DNA of 64,000 nt from Raineya orbicola (GTDB lineage Bacteria > Bacteroidota > Bacteroidia > Cytophagales > Thermonemataceae). The stretch lies in assembly GCF_002843425.1 (NCBI RefSeq), contig NZ_NKXO01000001.1, positions 51,412 to 115,411 of the forward strand, given 5' to 3'. Both the position numbers and the translations under genes were made by a program. How positions within the stretch are numbered: the first letter of the stretch is position 1; the number at the start of each line of letters is the position of its first letter. The notes beneath the pieces are model-generated. The model had not been told where the DNA came from. It did not search any database and saw only the letters and a list, made by a program, of their open reading frames with translations. This document shows, piece after piece, positions 24,825 through 33,761 of this stretch.

Positions 24825-26963
24825 ATGGCTATTATTGGTAAAATCCGAGAAAAAGCAGGTGTTATCGTAGGTGTTATTGCCATAGGACTGGCACTTTTTA
24901 TTGTGGGAGATGATTTTTTCCGCTATTTCCAAAAAGGTAAAAGGGGGCAGGAAAAAGTAGTAGGAGTATTTGATGGCAAAGAAATTACCCTTGATGATAT
25001 AGCCTTAGAAATAATGGAAGCAGAGCGTTATTATGCTATCAATATGCCCCAACAACGCCCCAGTGAAGCTGATTTGATACGCTTTGCTTGGTCTGCTTAC
25101 TTACGAAAAAATATGCTTAAACCCGAATACGAAGCTTTGGGCTTGCAAGTAAGCGAAGAAGAGAAAAAAGCAATGTATGAGGGCGATAGCATTTTTATTC
25201 ACCCACAGGTAGCCAGTGCGGGGATTTTTCAAGATAGTGTAACTAAAAAATTTGATAAAAAACTTGTAAAAGAGTTTTTGAAAAATATGAAAAATAACCC
25301 CGAAGCGAAAGCTCGTTGGGAGATGTTTTTAGATGGTCTTGCTGAAAGTCGTGTACAAGAAAAATATAACGCTTTGCTTTCACAATCGGCGTATGTTACC
25401 AAAGCAGAAGCGAAAAGGGAGTACGAAAATCAAAACAATAAACTCGCACTTAAATATTTTTATGTTCCTTATACATCAATTCCTGATAGTGCTGTAAAAA
25501 TCACAGATAAAGAGTTGGAAGAGTTTTTGAAAAAGAACAAAAAACGTTTCAAAGCACCTGAAAGCCGTTCTTTTGAGTATGTGATTTTTACCGTTGCTCC
25601 CTCTAAAGAAGATACTTTGGAGTTCTCTGATGAACTTCGTAAACTTGCCAAAGATTTTGCTCTTGCCCAAGACGATTCGGCTTTTGCCGTAAATAAAACC
25701 AAAGGTAACGAAAAGAATTTTAAGTATCGTAATCCCAAAGAAATTCCCGATGGTATTTATTCCGAAAATCGTCCTTTACTTAAAGGAGCAGTGGTGGGTC
25801 CCTTTTTGCATCGTAATAGCTTTATGATGGTAAAAGTTTCGGATATCAAAGAAGATAGCACCTATTTTGTACGCTCCAAACATATTCTTTTCCAGGTTCC
25901 CAAGGGGGCAGAAGCTAAAGTAAAAGACAGCATTCGTAAAGAAGCTGAAAAAGTACTTGCTAAAATAAAATCAGGCGAATTAGATTTTACCAAAGCCGCC
26001 AAACAATATGGTAGTGATGGTACCAAAGATATTGGTGGAGATTTAGGTTGGTATGATGAAAAAACAATGGTTGCTCCTTTTAGCAAAGCTACTTTTGGGG
26101 CAAAAGAAAAAGGTTTGCTCCCCAATTTAGTGGAAACTGATTTCGGTTATCATATTGTTAGCATTTCAGAGCCTAAAACCAACAAAAAATACAAACTCGC
26201 AATTATTGAGCGTCCTATTTATGCTACGCAAAATACGACAGAAGAGGTGAGCTTACAAGCAGAGGAGTTTTTGTTAGGCTTAAAAACTTACGATGATTTC
26301 AAAAAGAAAATAGAGAAAAACCCAAAATTAGTTAAAAAAGTAGCTAAAAAAGTAGCTCCCTATGCACAAGGGGTAGATGGTATTCCTTCCAATGCCAAGC
26401 CACTTATTTCTTGGGCTTTCAATGAAGCAAAAGTAGGGGAATTTCCTAAAAAGCCTATCCGTATCCCAGAACAAGGAATGTTTGTAGTACCCATTCTTAC
26501 TGCCAAAACTGAACAAGATGAACCCAGTTTGGAATATTTCCGTGAAACTTTGGAATACGAAGTGCGTAATTTGAAAAAGAAAGAGCAAATTATCAGCAAA
26601 ATAAACAGCTATGGCAACATTTCGCTTGACGAAATAGCCAAAAAATATGCAGGAGGCTTTGTAGTACAGGAAGCACGTGATATTACTATGCAAAACGCTT
26701 CTATAAATACTGCGGGATATACACCTGTGGGTGTAGGTACAGCTTTTGGCTTACAGAAAGGCAAAAGAAGTAAGCCCATCGGAGATGATAATGGTGTAAT
26801 CGTTATGGAAGTTACGGAGCAAATGCCTGCTCCTCAAATTGCAGATTACTCGCAGTATAAAAACAATTTGCTTAACACACAGAAGCAAAGTGTAAGCAGT
26901 TTTTATTATCAGGCTTTGCAAGAGTTGTATCGTGTAAAAGACTTTACTTACAAGTTCAACTAA
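24825..26963 (+). CDS. ppiD: PpiD-like membrane-anchored peptidyl-prolyl isomerase
   Basis: This 712-residue periplasmic folding factor is anchored by one N-terminal helix (about 13-32, KAGVIVGVIAIGLALFIV). A SurA/PpiD-type chaperone region follows. A parvulin domain is at about 345-455, with RSKHILFQVP, FTKAAKQYGSDG, GGDLGWYDEKTMVAPF and GYHIVSI. It acts at the outer face of the inner membrane on proteins leaving the Sec channel. A strong hairpin terminator follows the stop codon. Confidence 0.93.
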   Translation: MAIIGKIREKAGVIVGVIAIGLALFIVGDDFFRYFQKGKRGQEKVVGVFDGKEITLDDIALEIMEAERYYAINMPQQRPSEADLIRFAWSAYLRKNMLKPEYEALGLQVSEEEKKAMYEGDSIFIHPQVASAGIFQDSVTKKFDKKLVKEFLKNMKNNPEAKARWEMFLDGLAESRVQEKYNALLSQSAYVTKAEAKREYENQNNKLALKYFYVPYTSIPDSAVKITDKELEEFLKKNKKRFKAPESRSFEYVIFTVAPSKEDTLEFSDELRKLAKDFALAQDDSAFAVNKTKGNEKNFKYRNPKEIPDGIYSENRPLLKGAVVGPFLHRNSFMMVKVSDIKEDSTYFVRSKHILFQVPKGAEAKVKDSIRKEAEKVLAKIKSGELDFTKAAKQYGSDGTKDIGGDLGWYDEKTMVAPFSKATFGAKEKGLLPNLVETDFGYHIVSISEPKTNKKYKLAIIERPIYATQNTTEEVSLQAEEFLLGLKTYDDFKKKIEKNPKLVKKVAKKVAPYAQGVDGIPSNAKPLISWAFNEAKVGEFPKKPIRIPEQGMFVVPILTAKTEQDEPSLEYFRETLEYEVRNLKKKEQIISKINSYGNISLDEIAKKYAGGFVVQEARDITMQNASINTAGYTPVGVGTAFGLQKGKRSKPIGDDNGVIVMEVTEQMPAPQIADYSQYKNNLLNTQKQSVSSFYYQALQELYRVKDFTYKFN

Positions 26964-26970
26964 AAAATGA

Positions 26971-26996
26971 AAACCTACTGAAAAGTAGGTTTTTTT
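26971..26996 (+). terminator. intrinsic terminator of ppiD
   Basis: A 9-bp perfect stem (26971-26979 against 26984-26992) with a GAAA loop is followed by a T run. It separates ppiD from the glycosyltransferase pair. Confidence 0.88.
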
Positions 26997-27004
26997 GTTA
27001 GATT

Positions 27005-28123
27005 ATGGGGAAAAAAGTAACCTACATTATTTCAGATATAGAAAAAGCCCTTGCTTTTGAGTGGATAGTAGAAGAATTAAATACCGAAAAATACGATTTG
27101 AGCTTTATTTTGCTCAATCGCAAGCAGGGTAGCTTTTTAGAAAATTGGCTCAAAGAGAAACAAGTTCCTGTTTTTTGGGTATATTATGAAAGTAAAAAAC
27201 AACTTTTTTCGGCTTTTTCGGAAGTTAGAAAAATCTTGAAAAACTGGGGTACGCAAGTAGTGCATTGTCATTTATTTACAGCATCGCTTGTGGGGCTACT
27301 TGCGGCAAAAAGTTTAGGCATTAAAAAACGAATATTTACCCGCCACTATTCTACTTTTCATCACGAGTATTTTCCGAGAGCCGTTTGGTACGATAGGTTT
27401 ATAAATGCTCTGGCAACGCATATTGTAGCTATCAGCGAAAATGTGCGAAATGTGCTAATTCTGAAAGAAAAAGTAAATCCTGCTAAAATAAGGCTCATTC
27501 ATCACGGCTTTCGTTTAGAACTTTTTGAAAATGTATCAAGAGAGCGAGTAGAGAACTTAAAGCAAAAATATCATTTGCAAAATAAATTTCCAGTAATAGG
27601 TGTGATAGCTCGTTGGACGCATTGGAAAGGTATTCAGTTTATCATTCCTGCTTTTGCGGAGATTTTGAAGCACTATCCGCAAGCCCATTTAATTTTAGCC
27701 AATGCCAAAGGAGATTATACTACTGAAATAGAAAAATTGCTTAAAAACTTACCTCCTCAATCTTACATTGCCATTCCTTTTGAAAATGATTTACCCGCCT
27801 TGTATCAGCTTTTTGATGTGTATGTGCATACCCCTATCAATGCGGAAGTAGAAGCCTTCGGACAAACCTATGTAGAGGCTCTTGCTGCAAAAATTCCAAG
27901 TGTCTTTACACTTTCGGGGGTTGCAAAAGAGTTTATTCATCACCAAGAAAATGCTTGGGTAGTACCATTCCAAAATTCGGAAAAAATTGTGGAAGCTATC
28001 CGAAACTTACTTGAAAATAATGAATTGCGAAGTAAAATTATTAAAAATAGCAGAGAAAGCGTAGAAAAAATGTTTAACTTGCGAAAAATGATTAGGGGTT
28101 TAGAACAATTGTATGATGAGTGA
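27005..28123 (+). CDS. glycosyltransferase family 4
   Basis: This 372-residue GT-B enzyme has an N-terminal acceptor domain (VVHCHLFTASLVGLLAA) and a C-terminal nucleotide-sugar domain (about 190-360). Visible motifs are VIGVIARWTHWKG at the domain junction and the donor-binding EAFGQTYVEALAAKIPSVFT. It probably adds a sugar in surface polysaccharide or glycan synthesis; donor and acceptor are unknown. Its stop overlaps the start of the family 2 glycosyltransferase, indicating translational coupling. Confidence 0.9.
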   Translation: MGKKVTYIISDIEKALAFEWIVEELNTEKYDLSFILLNRKQGSFLENWLKEKQVPVFWVYYESKKQLFSAFSEVRKILKNWGTQVVHCHLFTASLVGLLAAKSLGIKKRIFTRHYSTFHHEYFPRAVWYDRFINALATHIVAISENVRNVLILKEKVNPAKIRLIHHGFRLELFENVSRERVENLKQKYHLQNKFPVIGVIARWTHWKGIQFIIPAFAEILKHYPQAHLILANAKGDYTTEIEKLLKNLPPQSYIAIPFENDLPALYQLFDVYVHTPINAEVEAFGQTYVEALAAKIPSVFTLSGVAKEFIHHQENAWVVPFQNSEKIVEAIRNLLENNELRSKIIKNSRESVEKMFNLRKMIRGLEQLYDE

Positions 28124-29013
28124 TGAACTCGCCTTTATTTTCCATAGTAATTCCAACTTATAACCGAGCCGATTTCATCAAGCAAACCTTACAATCAGTG
28201 ATTCATCAAAAATTTACTGATTTTGAGGTAATTGTAGTAGATGATGGAAGTACTGATAACACCGAGGAAGTAGTTAAACCCTTTCTTTCAGAAAAACTGC
28301 GTTATTACAAAGTTCCTAATGGGGAGCGTGCCAAAGCTCGTAATTTTGGTATAACGCAAGCCAAAGGCAAATACATTACCTTCGTAGATTCTGATGATTT
28401 GCTTTATCCGAATTATTTTCAAATAGCTTATGATTTTCTGCAAAAAAAGCCTGATAGCGTTTTTTGGGCTTTAAGCTATGAAATGAAAGATGAAAAAGGA
28501 AATATTTTGTTTAAGCAAATTCATCGTGGAGATATTGCTCAAAAATTGCAATTTGGTAATATTTTAAGTTGTATAGGTGTTTTTGTAAAAAAGGAAATTT
28601 TATTAGAAAATCCTTTTAACGAGAACAGAGACCTTTCGGGAACAGAAGACTACGAATTGTGGCTACGATTAGCAAGTCGCTACCCTTTACAAGGGATTTC
28701 TACCATTTGTGCTTCTATGATTAACCATAATAGCCGAAGTGTTTTGAGTATTAGCACGGAAAAACTGATTAAACGCATAAAATCGCTCTTGCAAAATACG
28801 AGCGGAGATGAAAAAATAAAAAATTTTTATGGAAGCAAGGGCATTGCTAATATAGAAGCACATTCTTATTTGTATATTGCTTTGCATTTGGTAATGGCAA
28901 AAAAGCGAATAGAAACCCTACATTATCTTTTCAAATCCTTAAAAATTAAACCTTCGGTAATTTCTACTTACAAATTTTGGGTAATTGTTAAGAAATGGTT
29001 TTGGGGTAGTTAG
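28123..29013 (+). CDS. glycosyltransferase family 2
   Basis: This 296-residue GT-A enzyme has the N-terminal [17 protein letters not shown], the [10 protein letters not shown] nucleotide-binding loop, KARNFG and the metal-binding DSDD in [13 protein letters not shown]. The C-terminal third is helical and of unknown function. The ATG at 28123 shares one base with the preceding stop (TGATG); a GTG one codon upstream is the alternative. It converges on the J-domain/TPR gene with a four-base overlap of stop codons. Confidence 0.92.
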   Translation: MNSPLFSIVIPTYNRADFIKQTLQSVIHQKFTDFEVIVVDDGSTDNTEEVVKPFLSEKLRYYKVPNGERAKARNFGITQAKGKYITFVDSDDLLYPNYFQIAYDFLQKKPDSVFWALSYEMKDEKGNILFKQIHRGDIAQKLQFGNILSCIGVFVKKEILLENPFNENRDLSGTEDYELWLRLASRYPLQGISTICASMINHNSRSVLSISTEKLIKRIKSLLQNTSGDEKIKNFYGSKGIANIEAHSYLYIALHLVMAKKRIETLHYLFKSLKIKPSVISTYKFWVIVKKWFWGS

Positions 29014-29891
29014 GGACAAATAAACTGATAATGAGCGGCACGAAATTCCCCCATTTTCAAAGCTAATTCTAAATCTTGACAAATACTTTTGCTATCAGCA
29101 TTTAAACTAAACTTTATCATAGCTCTTTCAAAGTACAAATCGCTTTCTCTAAAACCGCTTTTTTCGACTTCTTGTAAGACTTGAATGGTTTCTGCTAAAT
29201 GTTCTCTTTGGTATTTGTATCTACTAATTGCCCAGTAAAAACGAAAGTCGGGTGATTTTATCAAATAGGAATTATCAAGCATACGAAAAACCTCTTTGTA
29301 GTCCTGCATTTTGAAATGTACTTTGACATACAGCAATAAATAATCAAGGTCTTTTGGCTTTTTTCGCCGAATCAGATGAACGAGGCTGTCGGCTTTGCGT
29401 AATTGATAAGTTCTTAGATAAATTTGAGCCTGTGCATACATTTCACGAAGTTGATATTTTTCTTGGATAGTAAGATAAATAGCGGGGAGAAGTATCAGAA
29501 CGAGAGCGAGAGCTATCCAAAAATTAGTTTTTTTATTGATTTTTTCAATTTCTTTCTGTTCAGCTTTTTGTTCTTCTTGGTATTTGCGAAAAAAATTTTT
29601 GAGAATTTCTACTTTTACTTTTTGCTCGGCTTCTTGCTTTTTTTGATAATCTTGGTAGTAATAGCTGTAATTAATTTCTTGCGTGAAGCCTAATTTTACA
29701 TCATAGAAATGCCTTTTTTGAGCATCTGAGAGTGTTTGATAGGCTTCATTGATTTTTTTGAACATCTCTTCAGCTTTGGCATCGTTGGGGTTTTGGTCAG
29801 GGTGGTAGCGGAATGCCAATTTTTTATAGGCATTCTTTATTTCTAACAAACTTGCCTGAGGAGAAACCCCTAAAATTTCGTAGTAGTTCAA
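29010..29891 (-). CDS. J-domain protein with transmembrane helix and TPR-like C-terminus
   Basis: This 293-residue protein has an N-terminal J domain (about 2-65) with HPD at 30-32. A charged coiled coil (about 80-122) follows, then one transmembrane helix (about 125-147, [19 protein letters not shown]) and a helical repeat region (about 150-290) resembling tetratricopeptide repeats. The J domain would face the cytoplasm. It is translationally coupled to the upstream MarR gene by a four-base overlap, so the two may act in one response. The client is unknown. Confidence 0.82.
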   Translation of the reverse strand: MNYYEILGVSPQASLLEIKNAYKKLAFRYHPDQNPNDAKAEEMFKKINEAYQTLSDAQKRHFYDVKLGFTQEINYSYYYQDYQKKQEAEQKVKVEILKNFFRKYQEEQKAEQKEIEKINKKTNFWIALALVLILLPAIYLTIQEKYQLREMYAQAQIYLRTYQLRKADSLVHLIRRKKPKDLDYLLLYVKVHFKMQDYKEVFRMLDNSYLIKSPDFRFYWAISRYKYQREHLAETIQVLQEVEKSGFRESDLYFERAMIKFSLNADSKSICQDLELALKMGEFRAAHYQFICP

Positions 29892-30364
29892 AGCTTTATT
29901 TGTTTCTTTCTTCTACTGTTTCTTTCTTCTACGAGTTGATAAACTTTATTGATAACTTCAAAAAATACTTCCAATTTTTCTACCTCAATATTTTCGTAAA
30001 TAAGTAGATTAAATTTTTTGATAACTCGGCGAGCAATTTCTCGTTTTTCTTTCCCTTTTTCTGTAAGAAATATACGTACAAATCGTTTATCGGTTTCGCT
30101 TTGCTTTCTGAAAATCAAGCCGTCGGCTTCCATACTTTTTAGGGTGCGTGTAATGCTACGAGGTTCTAAACCAAACTGGGGAGCAATTTTAGTGGCGGGA
30201 GTACCTGCTTCGGGGTCAATATTGATAAGAATAAAACCTACGGAGGCAGTAATGCCATATTTGCTTCCTTCGGCATTATACATACGCGATATAGCGTACC
30301 AAGCAAGTTTGATATTGTAATCTACGGACTCTTCAGGCTTGATTTTTGTAGGGGTATGAAGCAT
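29888..30364 (-). CDS. MarR-family transcriptional regulator
   Basis: This 158-residue winged-helix regulator has the MarR layout: a helical dimerisation start, the DNA-recognition segment [24 protein letters not shown], and the wing [15 protein letters not shown]. Members repress genes and respond to small ligands. It has a strong promoter and precedes the membrane J-domain gene, a possible target or partner. Its last residues are unusual: a 16-bp tandem duplication shifts the reading frame there and extends the tail. Confidence 0.9.
   Translation of the reverse strand: MLHTPTKIKPEESVDYNIKLAWYAISRMYNAEGSKYGITASVGFILINIDPEAGTPATKIAPQFGLEPRSITRTLKSMEADGLIFRKQSETDKRFVRIFLTEKGKEKREIARRVIKKFNLLIYENIEVEKLEVFFEVINKVYQLVEERNSRRKKQIKL
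29901..29932. repeat. perfect 16-bp tandem duplication at the marR 3' end
   Basis: Two identical 16-base copies (29901-29916 and 29917-29932) lie in the last codons of the MarR gene. As 16 is not a multiple of three, the second copy is read in another frame. With one copy the gene would end in VEERNK at a TAA. Confidence 0.95.
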
Positions 30365-30380
30365 TGCAAGAGAGTTTTTA

Positions 30381-30411
30381 CAAATTTACAATAAAATTGC
30401 TAAAAGTCAAA
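30381..30411 (-). promoter_or_regulatory. promoter of the marR/J-domain unit
   Basis: On the minus strand TTTG (30408-30411) and TAAATTTG (30381-30388) are 19 bases apart, an exact match to the consensus. The start codon is 17 bases downstream of the -7 box. Confidence 0.8.
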
Positions 30412-30425
30412 CACTTCAAAAGAGC

Positions 30426-30456
30426 AACAACATCACAGCAAAAGAGTGATGTTGTT
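30426..30456 (-). terminator. hairpin terminator after the LOG-family gene
   Basis: An 11-bp perfect stem (30426-30436 against 30446-30456) with a 9-base loop lies 24 bases after the LOG gene stop. The following T content is modest. Confidence 0.65.
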
Positions 30457-30479
30457 TGAAAGTATCCAAGGAGTATTTT

Positions 30480-31208
30480 TTAGAAATTTGGTTGCAACAA
30501 ATATTGCGTATAAAAATTATCAATTACTTCTACGGCTTCGTCTGCGGTATCTACAAGACTAAAAAGGTTCAAATCTTCGGCGTTGATGTTTTTTTCTTGG
30601 GCAAGTACGGTGTTTTTGAGCCAGTCAATCAGCCCTCCCCAATATGATTTACCAACCAACACAATCGGGAAACGTCCAATTTTTTTAGTTTGAATAAGCG
30701 TGAGAGCTTCAAAAAGTTCATCTAATGTACCAAAGCCCCCGGGCATTACTACAAACCCTTGTGCATATTTTACGAACATCACTTTACGAACAAAGAAGTA
30801 GTCAAAAGTGATGAGTTTATCAGGGTCTATGTAGGGGTTGCTGGTTTGCTCAAAAGGTAAAATGATATTGATACCCACTGATTTACCACCACGGCTTTTA
30901 GCCCCCTTGTTGCCTGCTTCCATAATGCCTGGTCCGCCACCTGTAATGATACCGTAGCCCAAATCTACAAGTTTAGCGGCAATCTCTTCGGCAATTTTGT
31001 AGTAAGGATTATCGGGAGTGGTGCGTGCCGAGCCAAAAATAGAAACACAAGGACCTATCCGAGCCAGTTTATCAAAACCATCAACAAACTCCGACATTAT
31101 CTTGAACAATGCCCACGAGTTGGTGCTTTTGATTTCGTGCCAATCTAACTTTTTGAAAGCTTTTTTGATACGATTTTCGTCTTCTAAACTCAAATTTTCG
31201 TCTGACAT
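30480..31208 (-). CDS. LOG-family nucleotide phosphoribohydrolase (TIGR00730 family)
   Basis: This 242-residue Rossmann-like protein has the LOG/lysine-decarboxylase-like signatures GGGPGIMEAGNKGA and PGGFGTLDELFEALT. Characterised members cleave nucleoside 5'-monophosphates, including cytokinin ribotides, to base and ribose 5-phosphate. Older annotations as lysine decarboxylase are not supported by these motifs. It is monocistronic, between a terminator on each side. Confidence 0.9.
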   Translation of the reverse strand: MSDENLSLEDENRIKKAFKKLDWHEIKSTNSWALFKIMSEFVDGFDKLARIGPCVSIFGSARTTPDNPYYKIAEEIAAKLVDLGYGIITGGGPGIMEAGNKGAKSRGGKSVGINIILPFEQTSNPYIDPDKLITFDYFFVRKVMFVKYAQGFVVMPGGFGTLDELFEALTLIQTKKIGRFPIVLVGKSYWGGLIDWLKNTVLAQEKNINAEDLNLFSLVDTADEAVEVIDNFYTQYLLQPNF

Positions 31209-31239
31209 AGGTTTTAGATTTAAAGTATTACTATTCGTG

Positions 31240-31278
31240 AAAAAACGCTTATAGCTTTCAAAAAAGCTATAAGCGTTT
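31240..31278 (-). terminator. strong intrinsic terminator after the 42-residue ORF
   Basis: A 16-bp perfect stem (31243-31258 against 31263-31278) with a 4-base loop is followed in the minus direction by T6. It lies 25 bases downstream of the small ORF and supports that ORF being transcribed. Confidence 0.9.
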
Positions 31279-31303
31279 GAAAAAGGATTTTTTCCAAATT
31301 GTT

Positions 31304-31432
31304 TTAGGATTGACTTTGCTTTTTGCGGTTATTTTCGGCTTTCTGAAGCCAAAATCCAATAGCAAAAGAAACTACACCCAAACCGATGAAAAAAGCATAG
31401 GCAATGGTTTCGGTCATTCTAAAATCTATCAT
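31304..31432 (-). CDS. small single-pass membrane protein, 42 residues
   Basis: This short ORF encodes MIDFRMTETIAYAFFIGL, then a hydrophobic stretch to GFWLQKAENN and a basic C-terminal tail. The layout is one transmembrane helix (about 8-29) with a positively charged cytoplasmic end. The second methionine (ATG at 31415-31417) is an alternative start giving 37 residues. It sits in a 308-bp gap between gldB and the LOG gene and is followed by a strong terminator. I do not recognise the family; it could be a small subunit of a membrane complex. Confidence 0.6.
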   Translation of the reverse strand: MIDFRMTETIAYAFFIGLGVVSFAIGFWLQKAENNRKKQSQS

Positions 31433-31516
31433 AAAGGTATGCTTTGAAGTTTCTTAATTTTTGTTTGCAAGAAAATAATTTTTGCTTTCAAAAGCAAGAA
31501 AAATTTGCTTTTTATG

Positions 31517-32590
31517 TCATTCACCTTTATAGCCTGAATTTTGTAAAATTTCTTTAGCATCTTGCAATTGCATCACTTGTGGTAGAGAAAGTTTGTTCTT
31601 TTCAGCATATTTTTTTAGCATACGCAAAGCACTCCAACGGGCTATTCCTCCTGGGCATTCTTGGCTGATAGGGAGCGTAAAAGGTGAATCTTCTACATAA
31701 TCTCTGCGAAACTCGCGAGTTGTATTGAAAAATACTTGTTTGTCTAAATAGTGTTTCCAAATTTGCTCTTTATTTTGAGCTATGTACTGCATTTGTTCGG
31801 TAGTATAGCCTAAAACAAGCGAATCTGCGAGACAGGGAATAACACTTTGGGCAAAATAGTAGGTCTTGGCGTAAGCAAGCATTTCATTGAGCACCGTTTT
31901 ATCATTTGGATTGAAGGCATTATAGCGATTGCCAATGAGTTCTGCTACAAAAGTAGGAATATTCTGCCATACATATCTGCGAGCTATGTATGTGGGTATA
32001 TGCGTAGGGAGGGGGTATTTGTAAGTAGGTCCTAAAAACCAATCTAAACCTATTACTAAAATTTCACCATTGGGCGAATAGTAAATATCAGTTACGGTAT
32101 TGAGCGGAAAAGAGCCTATCCCCGAGACACTGAAATACACTTTTTCAGGCTCTTTGAAATTGGGATAATGAGCTTTGATTCGCTTAAAAAGGTCAAGAAT
32201 TTGATTTTGTAGCTTTTCCAAAGGAATAATTTTCTCATAATCCATTCGTAAGCTATCTAAATGAGGTTCTTTTGCCATAGAGGCAAGAATTTCTACCATA
32301 AAATCCTTTTCTTTATTTTTTTGAGGATTTTCACGTTTTTCCCAGCCTTCACGTACTAAATACAATTTGTTGTAAAGTGGATTTTTTTCTAAAATTTGCT
32401 GAATTTCAGTCTCATTTTGAGCCTCTAAGATGGCTTTATCAATGCGTTCAAAAGTAGTTTGAAGCTGAATTTTACTAATATCCACATCAGGAAGGCAAGA
32501 TGTTTGTAAAATGTCTTGATTATTGTTTTCTTTTTTTTCTTGACAAGCAAAAAGTATGAGACAACTCAACAATAAAAAAATTTTACGCAT
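31517..32590 (-). CDS. gldB: gliding motility lipoprotein GldB
   Basis: This 357-residue lipoprotein has a lipobox signal (LLLSCLILFAC, lipidated cysteine at 16). It matches the GldB family in its C-terminal half: DYVEDSPFTLPISQECPGG, then a helix and DAKEILQNSGYKGE. GldB is needed for gliding in Bacteroidota, where it works with the Gld/T9SS machinery at the cell envelope. The presence of a T9SS-sorted protease at 16-20 kb is consistent with this machinery being encoded elsewhere in the genome. It lies 29 bp downstream of the permease gene. Confidence 0.82.
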   Translation of the reverse strand: MRKIFLLLSCLILFACQEKKENNNQDILQTSCLPDVDISKIQLQTTFERIDKAILEAQNETEIQQILEKNPLYNKLYLVREGWEKRENPQKNKEKDFMVEILASMAKEPHLDSLRMDYEKIIPLEKLQNQILDLFKRIKAHYPNFKEPEKVYFSVSGIGSFPLNTVTDIYYSPNGEILVIGLDWFLGPTYKYPLPTHIPTYIARRYVWQNIPTFVAELIGNRYNAFNPNDKTVLNEMLAYAKTYYFAQSVIPCLADSLVLGYTTEQMQYIAQNKEQIWKHYLDKQVFFNTTREFRRDYVEDSPFTLPISQECPGGIARWSALRMLKKYAEKNKLSLPQVMQLQDAKEILQNSGYKGE

Positions 32591-32619
32591 AGAGTTTTCA
32601 AGGTTTTATGGAGAATAAA

Positions 32620-33678
32620 CTATTGCAAACGAATACGAGGGTCTATAAAAGTGTAAAGAATATCCACTACTACGGTGATAAAGATAAAAATTGCCGCTAC
32701 AATAAGCGTAGAAGCCATAATAACAGGCAAATCTAACGTGAAAACTGCATTGACGGTTTCATAACCAATTCCTTGATACACAAAAATAGTTTCCACAAAG
32801 AAAGAGCCGCCTATGAGCGAAGCCAGCCAGCCCGATGCCGAAGTTACCACGGGGATTAGGGCATTTTTTAGGGCGTGTTTATAGATAAGTTGATTTTTTG
32901 AAACTCCTTTTGCTCTTGCGGTACGGATATAATCTTGCGAAAGAACATCAAGCATTGCACTACGCGTGATTTGCACAATGAGCGAAAGTGGGCGAATACC
33001 CAAAGTAAGTGTAGGCAGAATAAGATTTTTCAGAGCAAGTACGCTTTCTCCTGTGTAAGTATCGTAATCCCAGAGCGAACCTGTACCGCTCAAACCTACG
33101 TAAGGTCCGAATTTGTAACCGATATAATTGGAAATCAAAGCCGCTGCTACGAAGGAAGGTACTGAAAAGCCAAGCGTAGTAACGGGAATAATGGTTCTAT
33201 CAATCCAAGTACCTTGTCGGCGTGCCGCTACAATTCCTAAAAAAACCCCTACTATTACTGCAAAACTCATTGCCGAAACTGCTAGTACAATTGTGTTCCA
33301 AATTCTTTCGTTGATGATTTCCGAAACACGTTTTTGCGTTTGGAAAGAACGCCTGAAATAAGGAAATTTGACGACAAGCACATTTTCACCCATCGGAATG
33401 AGCCGTGTATAGCGATATTTTTCTTGCTCTTCGGGTGTATCCTTATGAATGGAGATGATAGACAAATCTTTGAAATACAAAGCGAGTTGTTCAGGTAAAG
33501 GTTTATCCAAACCTAAATCTTCACGAATAATTTTGAGAGTAACTTCATCAGTTCTCTGCCCTGCAATCATAGAGACAGGGTCGCCGGGGAGAGCGTGAAA
33601 AAGTAAAAAAACAACTACCGTGATACCCACTAGCGTAAAAAAACCATAAACTATCCTTCTGATAATGAATTTCAGCAT
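32620..33678 (-). CDS. OppB/DppB-type ABC transporter permease
   Basis: This 352-residue inner-membrane permease has an N-terminal helix (MLKFIIRRIVYGFFTLVGITVVVFLL), the ALPGDP motif typical of OppB/DppB, and the EAA-like loop QDYIRTARAKGVSKNQLIYKHALKNAL region that contacts the ATPase. About six transmembrane helices are visible, with a larger periplasmic loop after the first. It should pair with an OppC-type permease, ATPases and a binding protein to import peptides or nickel; none of these is adjacent. The substrate is unknown. Confidence 0.92.
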   Translation of the reverse strand: MLKFIIRRIVYGFFTLVGITVVVFLLFHALPGDPVSMIAGQRTDEVTLKIIREDLGLDKPLPEQLALYFKDLSIISIHKDTPEEQEKYRYTRLIPMGENVLVVKFPYFRRSFQTQKRVSEIINERIWNTIVLAVSAMSFAVIVGVFLGIVAARRQGTWIDRTIIPVTTLGFSVPSFVAAALISNYIGYKFGPYVGLSGTGSLWDYDTYTGESVLALKNLILPTLTLGIRPLSLIVQITRSAMLDVLSQDYIRTARAKGVSKNQLIYKHALKNALIPVVTSASGWLASLIGGSFFVETIFVYQGIGYETVNAVFTLDLPVIMASTLIVAAIFIFITVVVDILYTFIDPRIRLQ

Positions 33679-33705
33679 CGTACTTGTAGTTCAAACACCT
33701 TTTGC

Positions 33706-33735
33706 CAAAAATACAAAAAAATCTTTGCGGGCAAA
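33706..33735 (-). promoter_or_regulatory. promoter of the permease-gldB unit
   Basis: On the minus strand TTTG (33732-33735) and TATTTTTG (33706-33713) are 18 bases apart. The permease start codon lies 28 bases downstream of the -7 box. Confidence 0.65.
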
Positions 33736-33761
33736 AAATTATGCAAGGAATTGTAGAAGTT

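Noticed and set aside
30480..31208. LOG-family gene as lysine decarboxylase
   Set aside because: The PGGFGTLDE and GGGPGIME motifs belong to LOG phosphoribohydrolases; there is no PLP-binding site.
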